Source: Bombus terrestris (taxonomy: Eukaryota; Arthropoda; Insecta; Hymenoptera; Apidae). From it: DNA of 64,000 bases. Shown piece after piece: positions 18,838 to 30,037 of the stretch (position 1 is the stretch's first letter; the number at the start of each line of letters is the position of its first letter). The notes under the pieces were generated by a model. It did not search any database. It saw only the letters and a list, made by a program, of their open reading frames with translations, and was not told the origin of the DNA. A program made the position numbers and the translations under genes. The stretch lies in NCBI RefSeq assembly GCF_910591885.1, contig NC_063277.1, positions 17,999,664 through 18,063,663 on the forward strand, in the 5' to 3' direction.

Positions 18838-21800
18838 TTACCAAGATAAAATTTTTCCATCATGTTGAATAAAACAACCTGTATGTTCTTCATTTAATAA
18901 ATTCAATATATTCAAGATATTAGTAACACTAGTATTAACATCCATGGGTGCATTGGTTCCTCCCATATCTGTACGCACCCAGCCAGGATGTAAACAAGTA
19001 ACAAGGATTCCATCCCCTTTTAAATCAATGCTCATTGACTTTGTAGCTGCATTGAGAGCTGCCTAAAAATAAGATAAATATTATAAACTGTATCTATTAC
19101 ATAGGATAGGTAAATTCTTTATTGCACTATTGGGTCTAATACAAAATTAGTGCTTACAATAAAATACCGAGATAGTATGAAATAATTTTGTTGCAATATG
19201 TAACTGCATGAAACTATGAAGTAGGAACAAATAAGAGAATAGAGAGTCACTAATGTAAACAGTATATATAAAAAACATGATTTTCTCAAACAAATCTATT
19301 GCAATACTTCTACACATAAATAAATAATATTCAAATTTAATGTTTTGTTAAGTTATGAATTATCTATTGATTGATTCAAGCAAAGAAAATATTACCTTGC
19401 TACATCTATAAGGGTAATATCCACCTTCATTATTGTCAGCAATACTTCCAAGAATTGAAGACATGTTAATAACCGCAGCTCTATTAACATTCATTTTTGA
19501 TTTGTCTGCAAAGTTATTGGATGATATTTTCAATAATGGTAAAATTGCCTAGAAATTTAGAAATGTATTATTTTTAAAATTCATTCATTAACAATTCATA
19601 GAAATTAAAACAGCATGAATTCAATATATATACATATATGTTGTATGTTCTTAAAATTATATTGTACATATAAAAAAAGGACAAAATATTTTTAATAATC
19701 TCAACTAAATGCAATACTTTTTAAAAAAGGATGTATTAAAAAATGTTCAACTAACCTTTGTTAATAAAATTGGTGCTACAGTATTTACAAAAAATGCTTC
19801 TGTAAGCTGTTTCTCTTTTACAAGACCAAGCCTTGTAAATTTTGAACTGATTCCGGCATTGTTAAATAGAACATTTAATCCTGCATTGCCTACCTTTTCG
19901 GCCACGACTTTTATTATTTTATCGTAATCTTTTGTATTGGCTAAATCTTTAAACAAAAAGAAGAAAATGGAAATGTACGTTGAAAACTACAAAATTTAAT
20001 CTGAGGCATCTTATACATATATTAAATCTAATGATTTCATAAATTACTTTGTACTATATACATACATGTATATCTCTTTTACTACTACTCTTTGGCTCTG
20101 GTCAATAGATTTGTATGTACTTTTCAGACTACAGCTGCGTACATTCTCTACTTTTGTACTATTTGTGTCAACTATTTATATTTAGCTTAAAATTATTAAA
20201 TTGATGGTTTACAAATTTCTTTAATCTAATTTATACACGACAAATGTAATAGATATTGGTAAGTCACATAATTTCTTTACATCATTTTTTTTTTATTAGT
20301 TTCTTATATTCATGAAATTTCATCGCATTCATGAAATCGTTAACTTGAAAATTTGTAACGTAAAGTACTATTACACTAACATCAATATTTCTTATCATTA
20401 AGATATCATCTTATGAGATCATATTTTGATTACAAAATATAAATATAATTTTATAAAATGGTATATAAAATGGCACATTATTTCATAAAAAATGTCATAT
20501 TATTTCGTTATTTAAAATATTTGTATTTCCTCGTTTATAAATTGTTTCGTTAATTAAAATGGTATGGTTTTTCTAATTTTTTTTTTTAATTTTTATGAAT
20601 TAATTTTATGCACTTTTAATTTTTGTGTAAAGAAAGGCAGTAAACCTTCTTATCGACTTTATAGTGTAAAATCTTATTTCTTCTCTTTCCATATTTAAGA
20701 AATAAGATCATTCATAAAAATTGTTTCGAAATCGATATTTCTTTCTTATACATGTAGATAATTTATTTATTATATGAATTCAACAAATATTTCGCATTCT
20801 GACTGTCAAGGTGAAAAAAATTTTATATATAACTCTTATTATCAGATATCGTAAGTACATATCGACCAGTACTATTTTAATGAAATTCCACCGTTTTCAA
20901 CGACAGGAAATAGAAGCAACTAAATCCTTGTTCTGTAAAAATTGTGTATACATATGTTCATTTTTTGAATTCTCAACGTGAATTATTTCTCATTTTAAAC
21001 ATTGTAACATGAAATCTCGTAACTTGAAGAAAAAGAAATCGTGGTGTCTTAGTTGTCACAAGAAACCGCAAACCATGGACTCGGATTTAAGTGATCAAGA
21101 AACTGAATACTATATAAAAGAGAAAGAGCTGGTGATAGAGCAAAATAACTTCGAGGGTAAGTCGAAAACTCTTTTCATGATTTGTTATCGAGATTTTTTA
21201 ACAATTAATAATTAAAAATACTTGCACGCCTGAAAAATATATATAAAGTTATTTGATTATAAGCACATATTTTTCTTTTTAGTATTTTACGATAATATTA
21301 AAAATGTTTTTCTCCTAAAGTCAAAATTAGTTGCAGCTCTTTTTAAGTAAAGACAATGTAAACTAGAGAGGGAAAGGGTCCGATTAATCTGTAACATATA
21401 TATGTATTTATACATGTACATCCTATTATATAATGAATGTTATCTTTTTACATAGGCATATGAAACAATTTCAATAAATCCGAAATTTCACAATTGGATC
21501 TGTTGAAAAATCTAAGTTAGATTGCTCATGTAAGCCTATCGATAACATTCACACATATCTTCATAACAAAACCGATAACGCTAAAAATATTTTATTTTAA
21601 TTTCTAGCTTCTTTGGAAAAAAAACAAATTACATGGTAATATTTTTTATTATTTTTTATATTTTATTCTTTTAATTATTATATCCAATATTTTATTTGCA
21701 TTTAAACGAAATTTTTTTTATCACTCTTAGCTTAGAAAGTGGCTTATTGTTTTCGAAATATGACTTAATCTTATGTCCCTGGTGAATTAGATTGATAAAA

Positions 21801-23525
21801 ATGAAGAGTTCTTCAGTAGTTGACTTTCTAAAATATTATTTATATTTTTAATATATAGTCAGTCTTATACTTTAGAGATGAAATATCATTATACGAAATA
21901 TGTGTGCTATGTTACCAAATTACTGATTGCACTTGACCGAGTAATCTTTTCGTTCTTATTATCAAGTTACCAATTAGATATAATAATTGGAGGAGAGAAC
22001 GATAAAATATAAACCTGTAGCCTATTTTTATATAATATACTTAAAATGTTGCGTTAAAATTAATAATATCAAACAAACGCTTTTACCTTCTAACATCTCA
22101 AGTTTTGGAATACATTTTCTATAGGATAAAAATTAAACATAGAACTTGTAATTGAATAAATATCGATAGAAATTGTAAATGGAAATATTAGCATTAAATT
22201 TTAGATTAAGATTGGCAACATTTTAACAGTTAAATTTTATTATCTTTATATATTTTCTATATATTATCTTTATATTATCTTCAAATATTATATTTATTTA
22301 AACCTAAGCTAAGTCTATGGTTGCAGTGACTGATTAACATAAATTTCATTTTTAAAAGTAAAAAAGTAAAAACACATATACATGTATGCATATATGTAAG
22401 ACGATTAATGTTTAACTTTAATTTATTGAACCGAATCGTCCTTTTGTTAAATATCGAAAAATTTCATAAAACATTTGACTTATTTTACAATTTTTTTATA
22501 AATTACCATTAATCATCAGTAGATAATACATTAGATTATGCTTTGTAATAAAGACAGTAACGAGGAAAATTTGTTTGAAATTACAAAATGCTACGGTATG
22601 GTTACATATGATATTGCATATTACATACCTATTTCAATAATGTGAACGTTCTTCGATTTCTCAGCCAATAGAGTCAATTCCTGAAAGACAATATAACTTG
22701 GGAATATACTTAAAACGAAATAATTACATAATAGAAATGTTCTCGAATATTGCTAGATAATCGCTATTTATTCAAGAAAATGATCTTTAATCCTAATAAT
22801 TAATGTAACTTAATGCAATTCTACTTATTCGAGCGGTCATGTCATGTCATTATTATCTTTAATGTAGGAAGAATTTCTCGTATGAAGGATTTATAAAAGT
22901 ATTTTGTGTCGTAAGATACTAAAATCTTATGCATTTATAAATATTTTTACGTGCATTGATGATTATTTGGATCTTCTAAAATTTAGGTCAAAATTTTTTT
23001 CCAAAATATCGGGTTCTAAGGTTCGTTTTATAACGAAATTTACAGTGACTTGCATGAAACAGTTTATTGCGCAATTGACCAACGCGCATTGTGTGAGTCA
23101 CTATAAATCAGACTTAAAAACTCATGTGCTTGGAGCAACTATATAACAGATGGCGGTAAACGAACCAAGTAGGCGTCAGTTCGCTCTTGTCTTTTAGACG
23201 TAAGAAATCTTTTGATCAAGCGCGATATACGAGAGCTAACGTTCTTTAAACAGGAGAACCATTACTTATTACATTCCTTTATAACGTGAATTTTAAGTCT
23301 GTAAAGTGTAACGATGGCACCAATTGGTAAGTCGAATTCATAGCTTGAATCCGATTATTGCATAATATCTTTTCTCATTCACTTTATGACTAATCTTACC
23401 CTTGCTTTATTCACGTTTCGGCAAGTTGCAAAGATATTCTCTGGTGGTTGCAACGTTTTTACCAGGTGTTTCACTAAACCTAGGCCAAGTCCGCGGTTGC
23501 AGCCTGTGATTAAGATAGACTTCAT
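18838..23525 (-). CDS. sni: Short-chain dehydrogenase/reductase, sniffer (carbonyl reductase / C-factor) type
   Basis: An NADPH-dependent carbonyl reductase; fly sniffer protects neurons from lipid-derived carbonyls. Exons (minus) 23525-23400, 22680-22629, 19946-19756, 19548-19396 and 19062-18838 join in phase to 248 residues, essentially the length of fly sniffer. Motifs: ILITGCNRGLGLGL near residue 4 (TGxxxGxG cofactor loop), NVLFNNAG (NNAG), VINMSSILGS with the catalytic Ser, YPYRCSK (YxxxK), and LHPGWVRTDMGG after it. The first intron contains exon 1a of the opposite-strand thioredoxin reductase gene. Intron 2 (2.7 kb) contains a decayed copy of exon 1 and a possible small plus-strand gene. 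Confidence 0.92.
21009..21785 (+). CDS. Possible small spliced gene inside sniffer intron 2, unrecognised
   Basis: An ATG at 21009 opens 148 bases of coding-like sequence (KSRNLKKKKSWCLSCHKK, then an acidic DSDLSDQETEYYIKEKEL stretch) ending at a consensus donor (G|GTAAGT at 21157). Two candidate exons, 21608-21635 and 21731-21785, have acceptor and donor sites in compatible phase and end at TGA, giving 76 residues. The first exon is convincing as coding sequence; the downstream exons are short and may be coincidence. No family is recognised. It lies antisense in the dehydrogenase intron, so expression would require its own promoter. Confidence 0.27.
22297..22350 (-). pseudogene. Relic copy of sniffer exon 1
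   Basis: On the minus strand this stretch starts ATGAAATTTATGTTAATCA and continues into CTGCAACC...CTTAGCTTAGGTTTA. It lines up without gaps with the start of functional exon 1 at 23525 (ATGAAGTCTATCTTAATCA...CTGCAACC...CTTGGCCTAGGTTTA), with most differences at single bases. It has lost GC content and the match stops after about 54 bases. It is about 1.2 kb downstream of the functional exon and past exon 2. Confidence 0.7.
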
Positions 23526-26272
23526 TCTATGTCGCGATTTTATTCCAAGATATTTTTTTATATCGTAATAATTTTCTAAACTCGTTGTACGTTGTACTCC
23601 GTAAAAGAGTGTATTATCGTATATCGTGAAACACGAGTGTCATCAGGGTGACGTCACGTGGCCGTGATCGGCTGGCAATAATCATGGCGACGTTAACGCT
23701 ACTCGCTAGGCTTGTCACATTCCGCTCCGCTCACGCTAAATTGCTCGAGTTCTCATGGCCTAGATGTAATACTTTCCCTTATGGAAGAACTGCGATGGCT
23801 TGCATGTGCTGTGAGTGTTAGGTTTCTATGATTTGTAATTGCAAATATGCCTTAATTTTGTTGATAATATGTGAAATCTATATATTCGTATACCATTGAG
23901 CTATTATACCGGCTAGGTTAAAAATAATCGAATTAATTAACACGATTCAATGATTTGTTTCTTAACTCCATTAATTTACATGCAATTTAAGCGGTAGTTT
24001 TATATTTCTAGATACTGTCTTATTAAAATGTAGTTTTAACTTGTTGTTAATAATAACAGAAATATCGTATAACCTCATACTCATGATCATTCAGTTTTTA
24101 CATAGCTAGAACATTTTAACATGAAAAATTGATGAAATATTTCAAAATATACATTCTACAATGATCAATGTTGAAAATTCAATGAGCACAGTTAATTTTA
24201 TAGAGGATTTTATTTATTATGTTTGCAGCTGATCAAAAGTTCACGTATGATCTGCTTGTTATTGGCGGTGGATCAGGAGGTTTGGCAGCTGCCAAAGAAG
24301 CAGTGAATCTAGGTGCAAAAGTTGCAGTTCTTGATTTTGTCACACCATCTCCAAGAGGTACTACTTGGGGTTTGGGTGGTACTTGTGTAAATGTTGGTTG
24401 TATACCAAAAAAGTTGATGCATCAAGCTGCTTTGTTAGGAGAAGCGATACATGTATGTTTCATTAGCAGATTAATTATGTTTTATTATTCAAGAGAACTT
24501 TGAACATTAAAATTTCATATTTCTAGGAATCAGCAGCTTATGGTTGGCAAATACCAGATCCAAAAACTATTAAGATAGATTGGCAAGCATTAACAACAGC
24601 AGTACAAAATCATATAAAATCTGTGAACTGGGTCACACGAGTAGAGCTTAGAACAAAGTTAATACCATCCTATTTTTACTTTTTAAGCATAAAATTTGTA
24701 TTTATTAATTTACTTGGCTCTTTTATTATTACAGAAAAGTCGAATATTTCAATGCACTTGGTTATTTTAAAGACCAACATACAATATGCGGGAAAATGAA
24801 AAATGGAGAAGAAAAATTGTTTACAGCAAAGAATATTTTGATTGCTGTAGGTGGTAGGCCAAGATATCCTGATATTCCTGGTGCTTTAGAATATGGTATA
24901 AGCAGCGATGATATCTTTAGTTTAGGGGAAGCTCCAGGGAAAACTCTTGTTGTTGGTGCTGGATGTATCCTTTTTTTTTTTATAAAACATTTGTGACGAA
25001 GCTTTATTCGTATCTTTGTCAGTGAGATTTAAAATAATGTTATATAATGCTTCATTTTCCTTAATGGATGAATAGATATTGGTTTGGAGTGCGCTGGATT
25101 CTTGAATAGTATGGGTTACGATGCAACTGTAATGGTACGTTCAATTGTTTTACGCGGATTTGATCAGCAAATGGCAAATACTGTTGCTGAGGAAATGGAG
25201 AAACGTGGTGTACACTTTATTTATGAAGCTAAACCATCAAAAATTGAAAAGCAAAGCGATGGTCGGCTTCTTGTACATTGGGTAGATAAAGTATGTTCTA
25301 TTTTATTAATTAAAAAGAAAATATATATATAATTAATGTTCAAGTTATATTTATATAGCGATAAATTTTTGTTTTAGGATAGACAAACGCATCAAGATAT
25401 TTTCGATACTGTTCTCTTCGCTATAGGTCGCAAACCACTTACAGAAGAATTAAAACCAGAAAACATTGGTCTTAAACTTGTTCCCGAAACTGCAAAAATA
25501 GACGCAATAGATGAACAAACGAATATTCCAAATGTATATGCTGTTGGTGATGTGCTTCATGTGAGTGTTATTTTTATTTTTCACTTTTGAAAAAAAATTT
25601 CCTTTTCCAACTTATTAAGATTTATTGTTATCGATGTAAAAAAAGTAATGTAAAAAATTGGAGATAGGTAAATATTTAGTTTTTATTGCGTATTACAGAA
25701 AAAGCCAGAATTAACCCCTGTTGCCATACATGCGGGTCGATTATTAGCGAGAAGGTTATTCGGAAACTCAACGGAACAAATGGATTACGTGAATGTTGCG
25801 ACAACAATATTCAGTCCTTTAGAATATGGTTGTGTTGGTCTTAGCGAAGAAGCAGCAATTGCTATTCATGGAGAAGACAAAATAGAAATTTATCATGCAT
25901 ATTACAAACCAACGGAATTCTTTATACCACAAAAAGATGTTTCTAATTGCTACTTAAAAGTAGTTGCGTTTAGAAATGGCGATCAGAGAGTGCTTGGTAT
26001 GCATTTCATTGGTCCTAATGCCGGTGAAGTGATCCAAGGATTTGCTGCTGCTATGAAGTATGTATTTATTTAGTTTTTTACTATACGAGTAATATGTTAT
26101 TTTATTATTATCTTTTATTTCATTATTTTCTTATTTTTCTAGGTGTAATTTAACATTTCCAAAACTAAAAGATACCGTTGGAATTCATCCAACAGTGGCA
26201 GAAGAATTTACACGTATATCTGTAACTAAACGTTCTGGGCTTGATCCTAAGCCACAAAGTTGTTGCAGTTAA
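23314..26272 (+). CDS. Trxr-1: Thioredoxin reductase (insect TrxR-1), cytosolic form from exon 1a
   Basis: A FAD- and NADPH-dependent reductase that reduces thioredoxin and, in insects lacking glutathione reductase, also sustains glutathione. Exons 23314-23326, 24229-24452, 24527-24657, 24735-24964, 25076-25290, 25378-25560, 25699-26057 and 26143-26272 join in phase to 494 residues. Visible: the FAD-binding GGGSGG, redox centre CVNVGC, the second dinucleotide fold VVGAGYIGLECAGF, AIGRKP, YAVGDV, and the C-terminal HPTVAEEF. The protein ends SCCS, the insect Cys-Cys replacement of the selenocysteine centre. Exon 1a codes only MAPI plus one base. An AATAAA lies at about 26624. It can also splice from exon 1b. 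Confidence 0.96.
23684..23810 (+). CDS. Trxr-1: Alternative TrxR first exon 1b with mitochondrial-type presequence
   Basis: An ATG at 23684 opens 42 codons plus one base, ending at a consensus donor (T|GTGAGT) in the same phase as exon 1a, so it joins exon 2 at 24229 in frame. The peptide MATLTLLARLVTFRSAHAKL has no acidic residue and alternates hydrophobic and basic residues, as expected of a mitochondrial targeting signal. Fly Trxr-1 likewise makes cytosolic and mitochondrial forms from alternative first exons, which supports the reading. Confidence 0.82.
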
Positions 26273-26904
26273 ACATATACGATATTAAACTTGTTACATT
26301 GCTAATATTTGTGAATATTTCGAAGTATGATCGACGTTAAACGTTTTTCATGCTTATAATATTGGCTCCAGAATTAATTTTCTGAGCGGAATTCCTTTAA
26401 AATGGAAATATTTTTTACTGAGTACAAGTAGGACATCATCCTTAGGATATTATATTTTCGACATGAAATTATAGAGCACCGTCCTGTATGGAAAACTTGA
26501 TTCCTTTGGAGCATTAGAAATGAATGCAAATATAGTTTATATTAATATATTTATAGTGATTTTTATAATTATAGTTTTTTCAAATATCAGTATATTATTC
26601 TGTATACATTCGAAGGAAAGTAAATAAATATGAAAAAATATATATGTCAATAATTTATTCCATAACATACGAAAATATAAAATTTTACATAATAAATCAT
26701 TCATAAGAAAGGATTTTTAATTTTAATAAACGTGTTATATTAAATCTGCAAAAAGAAATAATTCAACGATTAATAATTATTAGAGTCGTCAACATGTAGT
26801 TTGAAAAATATTGACGTCAGAAGTAAAAGAGTTTTAAATCATTCTTTTCTCGCTGCATTCACTTTTAAATCTTATTGACATGGACAATTAAATTATTTCT
26901 ACTG

Positions 26905-28939
26905 CTACGGAAGATAAAAAAAGATGACTAAAAGGAGAGAAAATGCGTCTGACGATGATAAAATGTTATGCAAGGTCGATTTGAATGTTATTCCAAGGTC
27001 ATAGACACAAGTAAAAAGATTGACAATTTTAATAAGTTCTATTTTTTTTTTATTTTGTAGCACTGATTCTTCATTGTGAGATTGTTTATTAAAAGCAGTG
27101 ATAATCTCAGGATATGGACTATGAATCGGCTTAAAATTAAGTCTTGAATATCCGCTCCATGTGTTCAAAGTCCTTCCAATTTCAGATGTAATCATTTCTT
27201 CTCCCATCTTTGGCGTCCAATTAGTTATACTATTTGTGATACATGTAATAATAGATACATGTAATGAACGTAATATATGAAGATGGAAGATAAGCTGTTG
27301 TGCTTCATTGTTAGATGTTTCTAGGTACATACAACTATGTGATGTTTCTTGTTTTCCAACCTTTCGATCCTATTACGAAACGCTTGTTACGTTGTAGATT
27401 TTTCCTTTTCCTTAAAATGTCAGGAACACCACATCGTGGAGATGCCATTAACTGTAACAGTTTCGTCTAAATGAGAACTTACAAAAGTAACGCTTTACAC
27501 TCGTTAGAGAAATATTTTAAATAATATAAGAAGTAAAATGAATTTAAATTAAAACGCCAAAAACAATCGAGTTTTATAATTATTTTTCACATATGAAATT
27601 AATTGTTCGATAGTAGCAGGATCAACACTTTCATTGTCAGCTCTAGCAACCAACTCAAAACGTGGTGTATATGCGAAAAATGTCAAAGCTATTTTGATGA
27701 ATACATAAGTAATACATACTACAGTAATACATAATACATAAGTGGATAATTAAGCGCGTCTCGAATTCTCGAGTACAAGAGTCTGAACGTGAACAAACGC
27801 AGTTGATACATCGGCTGGCTGGCACTAAAAGAGTTAATACATGTGTACATAAATAATAAGTAAACAAAAACGATATATATTAAATTATTTGTTAAACTTG
27901 CCTATAACTAAGAAACCACGAAGTCTGTTTAGATGAAACTAATTACAATTAATTCTTTAAGTTCTAAACTTTCACTTGAGCCCACGCTCTACAAGAATGT
28001 CGAGAAATAAATATATATATTCTAATTCTATTATAAAAAAAGCTGATGACCTCAAAATCTTGCAAAAAAAAAAGCAAAAAAGTGAGAAATGACAAATGAC
28101 CCATTTGCACGGGGCTCTTGAAATACTGTAACTTGATCTCGAGAAGTTCTCTCGTACAAGAATAAATAAAACGGATATTCAGGTGATCCCATTCAGCTGA
28201 ATAAGTATAGTACTAAATACGATAGTCAAGAGACAAAAAGATGCACCTTAAGCGTTGTGTTATCCAGTTGCCCAGTAACTGGGATATTGGCAAATTCTTG
28301 TAAAGTTTTTACTGCGTTTGTTATGGCATTTTTCTCATATAACGCATCCGAGTCAGCTGTACCACTTTCCAAGTACCCATACTCCTTCATAAAATTTATC
28401 TAGAAAGTTATTCACAAAGTTTCGTGAATAAATCGTGATATTTTGGTATTTTCTAGTTAATCAGAGTGGTATTTTTATTTTTGTCGAGTGAACATAAAAC
28501 GTTATAATATTTATATATACATATATGAACTCGGTTGAACTCATTCGGCAAAATCTTTATTTGTATCTTCTATCGGATTTTCTGTTTTCTACTTGGCACT
28601 ATAACATTGTACGCCAATATAAAAAGAAAGAATAATAGTTATATCTTCGAGTATAATTCACGAAAATAATTCAAAGAATATAACAAAAGATTAGAAGCAT
28701 CTGTGTTATGCACATCAGAATATGCGTATTTTGAGATACAAAAACTTATTTTTATAGGAATCTAGTTCGTTTGATTTGTAATAAGATATCTAATAGGAAA
28801 TTTTCTTCATAAAATAAAATTTCTTTTCACCTACCGCAGACAAAGATGGCGAAATAGTATTAATATTCGAATAAACAGGTGCTGAATCATATTTTCCCAC
28901 GACAAGAAAGACAGAGAAGATAATGTAAGATAACTCCAT
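26905..28939 (-). CDS. Matrix metalloproteinase, truncated before the zinc site
   Basis: Exons (minus) 28939-28835, 28399-28247, 27451-27336 and 27229-26905 join in phase to 232 residues. Exon 1 codes a signal peptide (MELSYIIFSVFLVVGKYDS). Exon 2 is the peptidoglycan-binding-like prodomain (FMKEYGYLES to TGQLDNTTLK). Exon 3 has the cysteine switch SPRCGVPD and a furin site RNKR. Exon 4 begins the catalytic domain (TNWTPKM, TLNTWSGYSRLNFKPI, PEIITAF) but then runs into lysine-rich and hydrophobic sequence and a TAG. The calcium/zinc-binding segment, HExGHxxGxxH and the hemopexin repeats are absent, and there is no room for them before the TrxR 3' end at 26272. The exon 3 donor (TA|GTTGTA) is weak. 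It is either a dead gene or a prodomain-only product. Confidence 0.7.
27549..27660 (-). other. Coding-like segment in the third MMP interval, unassigned
   Basis: The minus-strand frame reads FELVARADNESVDPATIEQL and continues ISYVKNNYK to a TAA at 27549. The composition is protein-like, and a possible acceptor (GCTAG) precedes ADNES. It does not fit the MMP prodomain and interrupts nothing, since MMP exons 2 and 3 join without it. It may be a fragment of another gene. I do not recognise the family. Confidence 0.3.
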
Positions 28940-30037
28940 GAATGCACTGCCTTCACAGAACTTAATAATTATAATTTATATTTAATTTATTTCGTCAAAC
29001 AGCGAACAAACACCAAAGAAATATAAATATTTGTTTAGAACTTTATTAAAATGATTGCCAATGTTTGCATACGTTAGAAGCTTGTTCAAGTAATCAGGAA
29101 CTGAAACGGTTTAATGACTTCTTGACATAGCAGTAACTTCAGCAAGATTGATAACGAAGCCGATGTCACTTGACCTTTGTCTGTAACCAATATGAAAATT
29201 CATAAAAAGACAGCATAAACTCTGTTAGCTATCCAATAGATAACCATATGTAACATTTTCTTATTTATCACGTGAGAATAATAATAATAATCAAGCAGCG
29301 AAGATTAAAGCTTTTATAGAAAATTCAAAATGTACAGAGCGTATAAAACAGTATAGAACGTATAAGAGGCGTCCCACCTAACTTTGGTATCTTGAATATC
29401 TCGCTTAATTTTTATGATGGGAAAAGATGTCAGAGGAAAACAATATTTGGTTCGAAGGGGCAAAAGTAACGACGGAGAAAAAATTTCTAAACGTTTTTCT
29501 TTTTCAAGGTCCCAAGGTTTTTGAAATATACATAATTATAAGTAAAATATATATAATAGAAAACTGTTGCTAGAGTTGTTTACGTTAAGGGCAGTTTACG
29601 GCAGGGCAGTTCAATAGCATAAATGAATTGAAAGAATGCATTTTACTAGAACGAGAAAAAATAAACCGAAAGAAATTTGAAGACCTTTTATTAAATCAAT
29701 GCCAAAGCGAATCATTTCAATGATAGGAAATTCCGGCGGCTGCACAAAATATTTCCATGATTTTAAATAGTGCGCTATTAACGCGATATTTCTGTTTTTA
29801 CAGACAAAACAAATTAACATCTTCATATGTACGTGACAAATATCGACGTAGAAAACGTATGAATGTATCCAAATTAAATATTCATAATTTATGAAGAAAT
29901 TTGCAAGATGTGCTATACTTTTGTCACGGTCTCTGTAATATTCGCAATATGCCTATACGTGTAAAAGAACTGTTAGGCGAAACGTTTGCTAATTTCAGAT
30001 CGTAAATCGAAAACTTCTTAGACGCGAATCAATTAAA
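28940..30037. other. Divergent spacer between the MMP and CFAP251 genes
   Basis: AT-rich sequence. At 29362-29520 there is a block beginning GGCGTCCCACCTAACTTTGGTA that resembles one end of the CAGGGTGTCCC-type elements seen elsewhere, without a clear partner end. No gene was seen; the frame at 29611-29826 has no family resemblance. Confidence 0.45.
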
